Shown: positions 1 to 12,500 of the stretch, in pieces
Layout of the letters: every line of letters begins with the position of its first letter
Position numbering within the stretch: position 1 is the stretch's first letter
NCBI RefSeq assembly: GCF_001949145.1
Contig: NW_019091536.1
Location: forward strand, 932,060 to 996,059
Length of the DNA stretch: 64,000 nucleotides
Source of the DNA: Acanthaster planci
Taxonomy: Eukaryota > Echinodermata > Asteroidea > Valvatida > Acanthasteridae
Reading direction: 5' to 3'
Made by a program: the position numbers and the translations under genes
Notes under the pieces: model-generated
Seen by the model: only the letters and a program-made list of their open reading frames with translations
What the model was told of the DNA's origin: nothing
The model's database searches: none

Positions 1-3000
1 AATTGTGAACAATCGAACATGTCAGAGAAATGAAAGCAGAGTTTTTTACAGAAGGCTAACAACGTACAGTAATAAATGATGCTATAGACCTATAACAGAA
101 AGCCAGTTTTTTAAGACTGCATGTTAAGAAAAAAATCATTTCTTAAACATCCACATCATTTGTCATGAGAAAAATTGTTAAAGTTTATGCTTTTGCAAAT
201 GCCTCAAAGGACTTTTCACTATTGGGTTTCTTTCTAATTAGGTTTTCGCTTGCCAATTATTGTCCTCGTCTAATCTTCGCCTTCATTAAACATCTTGTTA
301 GTTCCGGTGACCTTTCGAGAGCAATCGCAGCTGAGGCACCTTCCAGTGTCATTTGGACGGAGATTGCGATTAGGGAGGTTTAGTATAGGCATCAAGTGTG
401 AACCACAACACACATCTAATCGCTGAGTGAATACTGAGTACGTTCCCGCAATTCCTCATGCATGTCACACTGTTTTTCCCCCCGGCTGAGAAAGGAGGAC
501 TTCGTTGCTGTTAAAAAGGAGAGGTTCGGTGAAGACACTGTAGCCCTCAATAAAAACAAATATGATAGGCCTATGGCCTGGAATTTATTTTGGTATATTT
601 ATTTTTGTCGGCGATTTGACATTGAAATTGGCTACAATTTTCACTCCCTGATTTCTTGCAGATTGTTTTCACATAAGCGAGACTGAAGTCACTTCCTTTT
701 CAATTATTTCAAACACAGCTGCATTGCAAAAATTGTTCCGATATGCCATGCTCTCATTGTTGACCTAATGCACTATGGTTACGCTCTAAAAGGCGGGGGA
801 CTACATCTGGAGGGAAATCCATTGATGATAACTCAAAATAAGCAGACAAATTCAATCAAGTGCTTGTTGGTTGGAGTTAAACAAGTGATTAAAGGTAGCC
901 TGCAGAATACAGACTCTCAAGGGAAATTACGTAAATAGAAAAATCATGCCGTCACGCAGTTAATGAAAATATAAGCATAAAACTACACCACACTGGTGGT
1001 GTACTGTAATCGGCTCGGCATAATCAAAGACACTCGTCTGGATAAAAGTTCCCCAATGCAGCCATAGGTTGACCCGGCCTTGGGCGCGGCAGGGATCGTA
1101 AAACGCACCTGCCGCATCGCAGTGCGAAGTCACCAGCGGGTGAATTTATGGTCGACCCATTAGTGGAAATCAAGGGGGTTGTGAGGTTTTTTTTTACTAT
1201 CCATGAAGAGAAATTCGCAGTGCAGTATGGGTGAACGTGTTACGGCAGCCTCGGCCTAGGCCAGTATTAAGTCCAACTACTGAGGGCCTCCGGGTTATAT
1301 TTTTGTTAGGAAGGTTATTTCAGTCATAAAATGACTGGCCACTGTCACTTCAAATTGCTGTCGGGCTTGCTAAGGATGTACGTGTAAGGATGACGGGGAG
1401 AGTCCATGATTGTGTGTGATGGTGAGGGCTGGTAATCGACCACTGAAAAGGGTGATAATATCCAGCGCAACGGTCAACTGAGAGCAACTGAGTCAGTATG
1501 GGTATACTCCCCACCCCCTTGGGCCTGGGAAGGAAAAATATGATCAAGCAACCTGGAATTGTCCCTGCAGGAAAACGAGGATAAAATTTTAATCCCAACA
1601 AACAAAAAGATGGCTGACATTTTAGGGGGCTATTTTAATGACACTCCGACATTGGAAACTCATGCAGAAACACCTCCCCAACCGTTAACGATGTTCTAGA
1701 TGGGCAATCCCTTCTCAAAGCTTCTACATTGCCAGACCGCAACGCCTGTCTCTTATCTGTCCGAACAAACTGCTTCATGATGTAAAAAATTCAAGGCAAA
1801 TCCTAAGCAAAGTCATGGCATACTTGCTTTCAAAAAACAGACTACATGTACTCTCAACAGAGGGCGCACTGATTTTCACTAGAGAGTCAAGGCAGTGGCC
1901 ACAAGATCTCTTGTGTTTCGATCAGGAAGGAATTTTTCCTCCTGGAGCAATTATTCACGCACACTTTGCAAGTATGGACAGAATAAAAGCAGCAGTTGCG
2001 ATCTGTAACTCTTGGGAAATTCATATTGGTTCATTTCATTCAGACCTTGAACCTTAAGATGACGCTAATCAACATCTATTCTTAGTTATGCTACGTCTGG
2101 GTTGACCACTAGCAAAATTTTCTGTACCGTAGTTCTACCAACAAAGAGAAACAAGTACAATTTTTTTAAAAATCTAAATAGCCAACGGTGGCAAAATAGT
2201 GTCAAAAGAGCATCTACCAACGGCATATAGGCCTGGAAGCAGTTATCACAAGCCTGTTCAAGGCACCCGGAGCGCCATTATTGACTTTGCTGCTGTCTGC
2301 CTTAAAGATAAAATGAAATTTCAATTCAATTTTTCAAATATGTATTCTTTGGTTTTCGCGAATGTGATCTAAAAGCTCAGCTAATTTACCCACAGCCCCC
2401 CCAAAAACCCTCCAACCGTTTTGTGCGGCATGCTTGATCTTGATGGTCAAGATAACTTTAACAGCGAAATGACGTCTAAAGGCGTCTTTCCTCATGCACA
2501 CGTTATCTCACTCTCACGAGTTCACTCACACGTCGACTGCGCATGTGTTAAGTTGCGGAGAGTGTTCACTGAAATTATACAACAGCGAATGGTGCAAACA
2601 GACATGGATTCCAACCGGTCTAAAAAAAGTACTGACAAGAAGCCCTGAAGAAGGTACTCATGCAGTTACCGAAAACTCGGCAATCACATAATCTAGAGCA
2701 CCAATTTTATATTATATTCTTGTCAATATTCTGATCACGGTGCTACGCAGCCAGTCCATATTTCCCTTTAACTAATCTTAAGAGGCGCCTTTAAAGTGGA
2801 AAGGCAATATTAGCATCCGTGTTACCAGAGATAAACATCATTCACTCACAGTTCAGTTGATTGCCGGACACCGCACGCCAGGCCGTACCAGGGGTTTGAC
2901 ATTAAGCAAGTACCCTTTGCAAACCTGTCATTTTTATTTTGCCTTTGACAGGTCAATCCACAAGCTATTAATCAGCTCTCCAGTCTTCGAAGTTGGTGCT

Positions 3001-3114
3001 CGTGAGCAAGGGCATGTTTCCCTCAGCATGTTCCAAGCACCACCAGACGACGCACGCGAAACCAGTCAAAAGGCATACACAATAGAGTCACCTCCAGAAA
3101 AGGTAGATATGCCA

Positions 3115-3245
3115 GGGGCGGATCCAGAGGGGTTTCAAATTGTTTCATGGGGGGCTACTACATGTAATTGTTGCCATTCGTGCAGCTATTTAATCCCTTT
3201 ATTTTGCTCTTTACTGTGCACGCAAATTAGACCCCTTCGTGCATG
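3115..3245. repeat. Single-ended fragment resembling family 2
   Basis: GGGGCGGATCCAGAGGGG marks one end. The following sequence does not match the two longer copies well, so it may be a relative or a truncated copy. Confidence 0.35.
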
Positions 3246-3284
3246 ACTAATCAAAACGTTTATGCAGTTAGGGTCTTCCAACCT

Positions 3285-3360
3285 CTATCTGCCTAGAGCA
3301 GAAGCACACCCTCATCGGTTGAAAAGAGCCATGTTGGTCGGGAATGTTCATTTTGTCGGT
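3285..3360. repeat. Dispersed repeat fragment shared with 17.37-17.41 kb
   Basis: CAGAAGCACACCCTCATCGG followed by TTGAAAAGAGCCATGTTGG closely matches CAGAAGCACCCCTCACCGG followed by TGGAAAAGAGTCATGTTGG at 17,369-17,408. Confidence 0.5.
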
Positions 3361-4247
3361 AGCGATGCTATCGTAACGCGTGCATTTCCTAATCGTTCAG
3401 ACAATTCAGTTCCGATCAAAAAGCCGCTGTTGCTAAGAAAAGTGCGCCCTCTCGTGGTCCAGCTCGAAGCTCATAGAGGTTGTGCGTTAATGCGTCCTCA
3501 GAGGCAAGGTTTGTTTACTTCGATAGGCTCGAGAAAACCTGTGGCACATTCATTGTTACTAACTTAAACTAACCAAAACAGCTTCAGAGACACCATGGAG
3601 ACGCCAGCAACGCACGGCCCCTAAAAAGTTGTCATGTATGAGATGTCAAACTCCAGTTGGGGGTCATAAGGACGCAATCCTTCGTTAGATCGCACTTGAC
3701 CCTGCGCTATTCCTAAGCATTGACTGAATCACACAGTTTGGGATGTAACCATGTGCAGGGTGCAATGTACGTGTCATGCGAATTGCCATTATTTGTGTAT
3801 ATTTTCAAAAAGATAACACATTCATTGGTCTCAAAAAGTCAGTCTAGAGGGGACCTTTCACACTCTTAACTAACTTCCTTATATGATTGTTCTATAAGAT
3901 ATTGTTCTGAGCCTAGAAGTAAAAACCCAAGAACCACGACCATTTCCGCGTTGTCAAAACCATCGCTCTTGCTCAGTCTCCAACGTGTTCACCACTCATT
4001 TAACTAAACACGGTGACCCCAACCTTGCACCTGGGCCCAACCCTTTCTTTACAGTTACTAACCACGCTTCCTTTATGAATTCGACGGCTTTCAGTGTTGC
4101 TTCATAATCAGCTTATGCAACTCCCCCAGCAGGGGAAAACGAGTGGTGTAGAGCTCCCAGTGACACCATGCCTTTAATTAGCTACACAAAACGTGGAACT
4201 TCGCAAATCCAAGTGCTGATGACTATTTGTATCATTTACATATATTG

Positions 4248-4825
4248 AAAGGAACCAGGAAATGATTTTTCTTAGAATCACTTTTTGTGTATATCTGTAC
4301 TCTTCTTCCATGCAAAGTATGAAGATTGACATCTTTTTTGAGTTACATGAACTGAACGGTGCACTTTTTTTTCAAACATTAAAAATTGATCAAGCATTTC
4401 TGGACAAGTGAGGGCGCTTTTGCTTTGATGTAAATCCAGGAAAACATGGTTCAGGATGCATGTTTTCAATGTTCAAATTGTGAACCCCAAATTTGCTATC
4501 TGGGAACATTTCTGAGAAAAGGATTTTTGCTGGATTATTGCCACATACTTACACAGCAATAAATTGCCAAAGAAAATAAAATCTGTCATAGCAGTGGTTA
4601 AAAATCTGTGCACAAATCAGTGCAACATTGAGATTCAGTGCCTTGGATGACATCATAGTTTTGCTCATGAATATGCAAATAGCATTAGCATAAAAACCAA
4701 AAAAGCATCAAAAATGGGTAACAATTGCAAAACGAAAACTTAAAATGAGATTAATTGAAACCCAAAGATGCAATTTCAAGGGTTTTTAGTAATATTTAAA
4801 AAAAATTCTATTTCCTGGTTCCTTT
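4248..4825 (+). mobile_element. MITE-like element, family 1, copy a
   Basis: Bounded by inverted AAAGGAACCAGGAAAT and ATTTCCTGGTTCCTTT. The internal sequence is non-coding. It is closely related, in reverse orientation, to the copy at 6,980-7,387 (shared TTTTTCTTAGAATCAC next to the end and several internal blocks). Target-site duplications are not clear. Confidence 0.75.
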
Positions 4826-6151
4826 AAGGTTTAATTAAGTTTCAGTTACATTATAATATTACAAATATATATCCAAACCAGCCTCTCATTCGTGACAATA
4901 ATTTTACATCAATCCATTATGAAATACAGGCTCCATGTATCATCATGCGTGCAGTCCCGTAGCTTTCACAATTTTCTAGAGAGTGACGATTTACCTGGTC
5001 AGCATTTCGCTCTCCAGGTATCTACCTCATGTTTGTAGCTGTTAATAAATTCAAACGGGCAGAATTAATACAATTAAAACGCATACACTGATTAAACTTT
5101 AATCACGAGTTTGTCGAAATGTGGCGACACTTTGGCTTACGTTGAAAATCATGTTTGATATGAAACGTTTACAATCATATAAGAACATCAACAATGCTAT
5201 CACCAATTCCAATCTTTATTCTCTGACTTGTTACGGATTGTAATATCTGAGTGAAATAATGCTTACACGAAGCTAAGTTGCATGACAACGTATCTGTCTA
5301 GTAACAATAAACCTGGGACCACAGGCACAGTAGCAATTACATCTTTGACAACAGTGAAGGAATCCTGGTTATTAACCTACATCACGCCCTCTGGCGTTTG
5401 ACCATCATTATTGTAAGCACTTCGCATGCTTTGGTTCTGTTTACACTTTGTAATTTCTGTTAAGTTCTCTAAACACCAGTCTTAATTAATGAAGCCTGTA
5501 CGTCATTACTTTTACACTGCTTTTATGAAAGTTTTCCTGCAATATAACTTAATAAGCCATCTTGATAATACTATAAGATAATACTATAGTTGCTTTAATA
5601 CTTTCCAAAACTTAATACTTCTACAGCTATAAGGGATCATTCACTTTATGTTGTTGCTACAAAACGCTTAAAACTGGATGATCTCAGACAAATATTTTTC
5701 AAACAATGGCCTGAATATCAACCGTAAACTAATCGAGAGTTGAGTGGTTGGATTGTCCCTTAACTGTAAATACAATTTGTCATGACGTTTATTGGTTGGT
5801 TGTCTTCACTGATTTCTCAGACATCCCATTAGGAATGCGCTCGAAAGGTTTTGCTATAAATCTTCGAAAATGCAATATGGATTAACTTCGATATATCTAT
5901 GTATTCTGTTGGAAACATTGTGGTAACATTACACAATGAACATGCTACAAAGTTGTTTACTGGCTCCAAATACATTATACTACAAATTGACCAAAAGACA
6001 GGAAAACTAGCTACTAAATCTCATTAGGGCAAAAACATTTAGAGAAAAACATGTAATATTTGACTTGCGACTGTACAAATTTTGTGGCTACCAGCTTGTC
6101 ATGAGTAATATCGTACATGGACATCCATAAGGAAGAGTAACTGCATGCTCC
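4826..6151. other. AT-rich sequence downstream of RTK-A
   Basis: No coding signal. The 3'UTR of RTK-A may extend into it. Confidence 0.5.
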
Positions 6152-6157
6152 TTTAAT
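6152..6157 (-). terminator. Possible poly(A) signal of RTK-A
   Basis: ATTAAA on the minus strand, about 87 nt after the stop codon. It is the common variant hexamer at a plausible distance, but this AT-rich sequence offers others. Confidence 0.3.
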
Positions 6158-6243
6158 GAATTATTTAATTAAACCTTATAGTTTCAATAAATAGCATAAT
6201 AATACTGCTGACTTTTGTTTTGCTGTGCAGTGATTGAAATGTC

Positions 6244-6553
6244 TCATTCATATTCATCTTTTTGAAAGAGCCTCGCTGTGTCGCTCTGCTCGGTGTCGCT
6301 CTTCACCATCTCCTCGACGGTCGGCGTGAACCTTTGCCCGGTTGCAGCCGGGGCGCCACTTGCCTCCTCTTTCTCGCCCCGTGCCTTGGTTCCACTGCTG
6401 CCACCAGTTGGCAGGCAGTGATCGTACACGGCGCCCTCCAGAGGCATGTAGTCGCACTGGGCCACCAGCATCTTGTCGAAGGTGTTGAAGAGATTGGTAA
6501 AGGTAGGCCGGTCAGACGGTTTCTCCCGCCAGCACTGTCTCATGATGTCATAG
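6244..6553 (-). CDS. RTK-A exon 15: kinase end, C-tail and stop
   Basis: 310-nt terminal exon with a TCTTAAG acceptor. Completes the kinase (YDIMRQCWREKPSDRPTF, with the conserved CW..P..RPTF motif) and adds a tail of about 85 residues with candidate phosphotyrosines (CDYMPLEGAVYD) and an acidic end, FQKDEYE. Stop TGA is at 6246-6244. The nearest poly(A)-like signal is ATTAAA on the minus strand at 6,157-6,152. Confidence 0.93.
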
Positions 6554-9500
6554 CTTAAGAAAGGAACGTGAGAATCAGTAATCAACAAACACAAGGTAAC
6601 AAAGGAACATATATAAGCGAGCACAATTTAATGAACATATTTTTCATTATGTGCATTCTATGTGCCGGTCTCTTTGAATTAAATCTGCCAAATTTAGGGA
6701 ACATAAGCACGTGGATGTAACAGGCTTTGTGCACGTGTACAAGTTGTATAAATGAATACCGGCGTTTCATAATAGTGCGCCACCAAGAGTTTGCAACACC
6801 CTGGCTAATCACAATGCACGAAATGTGTCGACCCACATGCATTGCCACAGCCGCCGGTCGACACGTCCGGACGCGTCAACCCACTGCAAACTCTTGGCAG
6901 CGCACTATTGTGAAAGCCCACAATCGCTTAGCCTAGGCTATGGGCGAAGTAACAGCACTTGTGGTGAACGTTTCCGATTAAAGGAACCAGGAAATAGAAA
7001 TATTTTATAAATTTTACTAAAACCCTTGAAATTGCATCTTTGGGTTTCATTTAACCTTATTTTGATTGTTTGTTTTGCAATTCTAACCCATATTTTAATT
7101 TTTTTTTTTGCTAATGCATAGTTGCATATTCATGAGCAGAACTATTATGTCATCCAAGGCACTGAACCTCAATGTTGCACTGATAGGTGAACAGAAAATT
7201 TCTCTAGATTTTTTTAACCACTGCTACCTCTTTTCCAGAAATATTTGGTCAGTTTTTAATGTTTGAAAAAGTGTATCGTTCAGCTCACATAACTCAAAAA
7301 AGATGTCCAACAGTCTTCATATGTGGAAGAACAGTACAGAGATACACAAAACGTGATTCTAAGAAAAATTCATTTCCTGGTTCCTTTGATAATGAATATC
7401 TGGCATATGCACTCACATGTCTTGAGGACAGCAGTTGGGCATTTCCATGCGGTAACCAGTCTGCAGACGACGGATAACCTCTCGTCCGTCCAGTCCGGGG
7501 TACGGCATGCTGCCTAGGGTGTAGATCTCGTACAGGACGATACCAAAGGACCACCTGAGACAAACGACAAACTCTATGAACGACCGAGGCCACTTTTGAC
7601 GGCCACCTTCATTTGGGGGCGACGGAGCCACAACTATCACGGGGCTAGAGACAACCCAAGAACGTGCCATAGTGCAGGCCAATTTGTAGAAGGATGAATT
7701 AGGTATTTTAATTGGGTTATAATTCAGGCGTCAATGTCGGCCTACCTTCATCTCTGCTGAAGTGGAGTTTGCCAGCATTAAAAGTATAAGTTGAAAAACT
7801 TTTCCTCAAGTGTATCATACATCATTAAATTCTGTTGGTAGAACCGTTGAGAAGATTGAAGTCCCTGAACAACATAGTAAACTCTTACTGTCGCTAGACA
7901 AAAACACAACTTTCCATACGTACACGTCGCTTTGTATGGTGCATTTCCCCTCCAGATTTGTCTCGAGGCTGACCCACTTGACCGGGCGCTTGCGCTGAGG
8001 CGCCAAGCGTTTGTAGCCGTTCTGGTAAATATCGTCTGCCAGGCCGAAGTCGGAGATTTTGATCACAAGGTCCTCGCCTACCAGGATATTGCGAGCTGCA
8101 AGGTCGCCGTGATAGTAACGGGTGTTGGACAGGTATTCCTTGAGGGAGAGAACACTCCACTTCAAGTTATATAACTCGCAACCTGCTTTGAACGCAACAA
8201 AAATTCACACCCACCGACTCCTCCTGAACACTAGGGTAAGCTCAGCAGACGGACGACCATTTATCAACCGCTGTTCGATTTTGCCTGGTACCAGGGATAT
8301 AATTTTGTACACAGGTTACCAGGGAAAATCAACCAGTATTCGACAAATGGTTGTAATTTCTGGAACTTGCCCAAGACTGTACCCTCACTTGATGTCATTT
8401 CGACCAATGGGCTTTCTGTTCCCTATAAGCGCTACACATTTTCATCTTCGTACCTAATTATTTCAAACGTAGTAACTATTTCACACCTGTGACGTTAATC
8501 ATGGCAATCACATGTACTGTATTTGCCTAACCGTATAGTTTGAGTATCTAAGAACTACTTCACACGTAATTAATTCTTATTGGATGGTTATTATGAGGGG
8601 CTGAGATCTGATAAATGATTTTTAAGGAAAACGGGAATTTTCCCCCTTGTATAGATCGCTTTCTGTAATATAAACCTTCCACAGTGACCTGAGACAGACA
8701 GTCTTGGCCACGGGCAGATTTCAAAGTGCTGCTTAAGAACAAACTCTGCTTAAGTGCGAAAAAACCTTGTTTAAAACAAAGGTTACCAGGTCAAACTCTA
8801 TCTGATTGTCATGCTAACCAAACGACGGCTAAATACGATTCCAAAACAATATACATCACGAGGAGCTTTGGCTGTTGACCTGATTTATCAAGCAAGGTTT
8901 TTTCGAGCTTAAGCAAATTTTGGCCTTAAGCAGCTCTACGAAATTGGCCCTACAAGTTTATCTGGAGATCGTATAGGCTGTTGATACTCCAACCAATCTT
9001 TCCTCCAAATCAAATGGATTGGACATGAATGTTTACCATGCCTCGCGCAATTTGTCGGGCAATCTGTATCTTGTTCGTCTGTGACAGCACGTAAATCAAA
9101 TCGTTATCGGGCCGGTTTTCCTGTTAAAAGAAAAAAAATGAAATGGAAAACGCAATTATTATACCAATTAAATGTCCTGTACCAAATCCTCTACCGTGAT
9201 CACTGGTGCAAATTCACAGAACCAATAAGCACTATGTCATGTGCAACACCAGCACAACACAGCTCGAGATAAAAGCTCCTTGAACCGCAGAGGGCACGTT
9301 GTTACATTTGCGTTGATTTCTTTTGGGGCCTGCATTGTAACTGTGCAATGTCACTTGTTTAATAGGCCCTTAAATAGTGATGACCAAATAACTGATAAAA
9401 TAATTTTTCACGGTGTACCCACCTCCCTGCACTTCCATAAGAAGTGCAGTAGGTCTCCATATTTCATGAACTCGGTGATAAGGTAGTATGGCTCATCTAC

Positions 9501-12500
9501 CGTGCAACAGCCCAACACCGAGAGGATGTTAGGATGCGCTCCAATCTCAATAATCAGCTTAATTTCATCCAAGAAGTCCTCCTTCATGCACAAACTCGCA
9601 TTGCCTGTGAGAAACCAGCACTATCAAATATTCATTACATTTATTTAGGATGTCTAATTGTCATTTGGATATACTGATTTTTGTCTTGTGGGACAGGTTA
9701 CTGATTTGAAGAATTGTGGCTCAGGAAAAAAGTTTGACCAGAAAAAGATTGTTGCATTAACTGTGCAGTTTTTGTGGTGCTTGGGTTAGCCTAAACTTCC
9801 CGACCTGAATTTTTGGGTGTGGAGGGAACTGTTTCCAAGGGTAACAATACCTATCTCTAAAGTTAATAACCCAATATCTAGATTAAAAGAGCACTGTCTA
9901 GCAAAGAAAAATGGTGCAATACAAAACTTCTTTGTGGTATTAAAAAACAAGACCACAGGGTGCTGAATCAACACCATTCCCGGATTAAATCCCACTATGC
10001 TAGTTCAACATGACACGGCGTCAACTCAACACCCCCCGGCTGTTACTTCAATACGACACTTTGTTAATTGAGCGTCACACAACGTCCATTCAACACAACA
10101 CAGTGTTTTTTTTTTCAACACTGCATAGTCTAAGACCGCAGTCTGTGCAGTGTAGGGACGCACACTTGAGACTCTTGACGGCAACGGGCGAGTATTCTTC
10201 CTTGTTGTAGACGCCGAACGCATAGCCTTTGTAGACCACGCCGAACTGGCCGCTGCCCAGCTCTTTCTCCAACTTCAACAGTGTCCGGTCTAGCTCCTTG
10301 ACTTCGAACTCAGGCAGACACTCCTTGCAGTCGGTCTCTGATAATATTAACCGTACAAATGGAAAGGTCCTCTTTTGATCAATATGATAAGCACGGATCA
10401 ACGCTCTCAAGTTTTCCTTAAAAATGAAACCACATTTCAGAGTTAGTTTTATGAAGAATATATTTTTCTTTCTCATAAAACAAATTTGATCAAAAATATA
10501 TATCTCGTGAAAACGATCTGTTTCTAAAGCCAGAAATAACGTTCCTAAATAAAGATCTCTTAAGAACGAACTGGAGGATATATGTCTCGAACAAACGAAC
10601 TTTGAAAAACAATTTCTTTCAAAAAGTTCACATTTGGAAAATATATACTTGACGGAACCTATGGGCTTTCCTCCACCAGTATTTGTCTGAAAGCCAACTT
10701 GCTAAGGATTTATAGGATTGAAGTGGCCCGTGATAAACTCGATTTCAATCAATCTATCAAATTGAAATTTGTTTCCCTTAATCATATGAACGCAATTTTG
10801 AAATATTCTACCAAGGTCAAACGGCTGAGTGTTTTAGCTAATTTACTTTTCTTTTGAAGATCACAAGTGCTTCGTCGCCGCCTTGAATTTCCGCCATAGC
10901 AGTGACACACCATATTTAAGGGCAGATCTACAACCATATTTTCGTGGGGCATTTTTGTATAACCTCTTATGTCCTTTCTGAGAGATGGGGTTACATTTTA
11001 GAGCTTTTTACACGCTTTGGGAGGAAGGGAAATGAAACTCACTATCGCCTTCCTATGATTAATTTTCAAAAAAAGAAACGAAAAAACCCCCAAAAACTCG
11101 TTTGCTCCTTTTTCCTCGGGGATGACTCCCTCTTACCCCATAGATCCACCGTTGACAATTAAATGGTTTGTACAATATACCCCTGCGATGGGATCGTCTT
11201 TGTTGACAAGGCTAGCCAACTCAAAGTGCTCACCATTCTTCTCCAGACTTCCCTTGGGGTGATACATACTGATCTCTTCCTCCCGTGTGCGGATGAACAC
11301 CGCCTTCTTCAACTCATCCTCCTTCTTCTTGCGCCTGAAACAGACGCAGGCCACGCACACCATGAACAGTAGAAAGGCCAGGGCGGCGCCTACCGCCACT
11401 GAGGCGGTCACCAGCATCGAGCCCCCGGCGGGCGTGCCTTGGGTGGGTGATTCTTCACTTCTGAGCACGGTCGAAGTGCCGAAAGTGCCGCGACTGCCGC
11501 TTGAAGGTGTGGTGCCGAAGCCCTCACTCACGACTTCGTTGTTGGGCGGCATGGGTCTGGCAGGGGGGGTTGGCCTCGGTTGAGGTGCAACAGCCCCCTG
11601 AGGCGCCACGGACTCCCTAGCTACGTGAAAAAAACAACACAGGAATTTTTCCATGATGTCATAATAATTCGCCCAAGTGTAATGTCAAACTGGATTAATG
11701 GAAGTATGCCTATAGGATGCCTAAGTTCACCAAAATTTCCAGTGGGGAAACCCGCTGTCTGGTTAACGGTCCCCGTTAGTGTCCATTTAATAGTTACACG
11801 GGCAAACCATTAAATCAATGAAGTTTGAGTGAAAATCAGTTCTTTTTTTACAAATTTTCGTTCAATGTTATTTCTACTTGAGCAGAGGCACAATTGACGA
11901 AACTACCCATTAAGCAAAGGGGTTAAATAGTTCACTGTGTTTCTTTATCTACTGTAAGTTAAACTGCACACTTATTCTAGTGATACTTTTTGTTCGTCTG
12001 CACTGTTTAAATCTGGTCTAATTTGATAGCCGAACTCTGTACGAAAAGTCCACCCATCGATCGCATGACGTAGGTCAGAGAACAGGGGCAACTATTGGGC
12101 ATGTAAGACTTGGGTTGTGCTCGAATTACTTGGATTGAAATAGAACACGTGACAATGAAAATGCATTAAGCCTGTCATTGGCTTCTACGTGGGAAGTGTC
12201 ATTTATAGTCGCAGCCATGTAATTTGGACTTGTCACAACAGTGCGCAAAAGAAGAAGAGGAGTTCATTATTTCTGGAGTCAAAATTTTAAACGACACACG
12301 GTCATTTTATTTGTGGTAAAACTGTCCAGTACCTGCAGGTCTGTTTCGAGGATCTTGCGCTCCTGCCGTGTTAAACCGTATCTGAGCCGAAGAGCCGCTC
12401 TTACCCTCATCGTTGATCGTCACATAAGGTGTAACCTGTTGAGAAATGATACACTAACAGTTTGTCCCCATGGGCTTTGGGGAAAAACGCCAGTCGAGGA

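Larger units (their letters stand above)
1..4247. other. 3' flank, no gene recognised
   Basis: Only short unrelated ORFs and repeat fragments (3.1-3.4 kb). No splice-consistent coding or RNA gene seen on either strand. Confidence 0.6.

Noticed and set aside
2857-3246. 129-codon plus-strand ORF
   Set aside because: Runs into a repeat end (GGGGCGGATCCAGAGG) and shows no protein family pattern.
6262-6558. Plus-strand ORF of 98 codons
   Set aside because: It is the antisense shadow of the terminal RTK-A exon.
11287-11583. Plus-strand ORF of 98 codons
   Set aside because: Antisense shadow of the GC-rich stalk and membrane exon of RTK-A.
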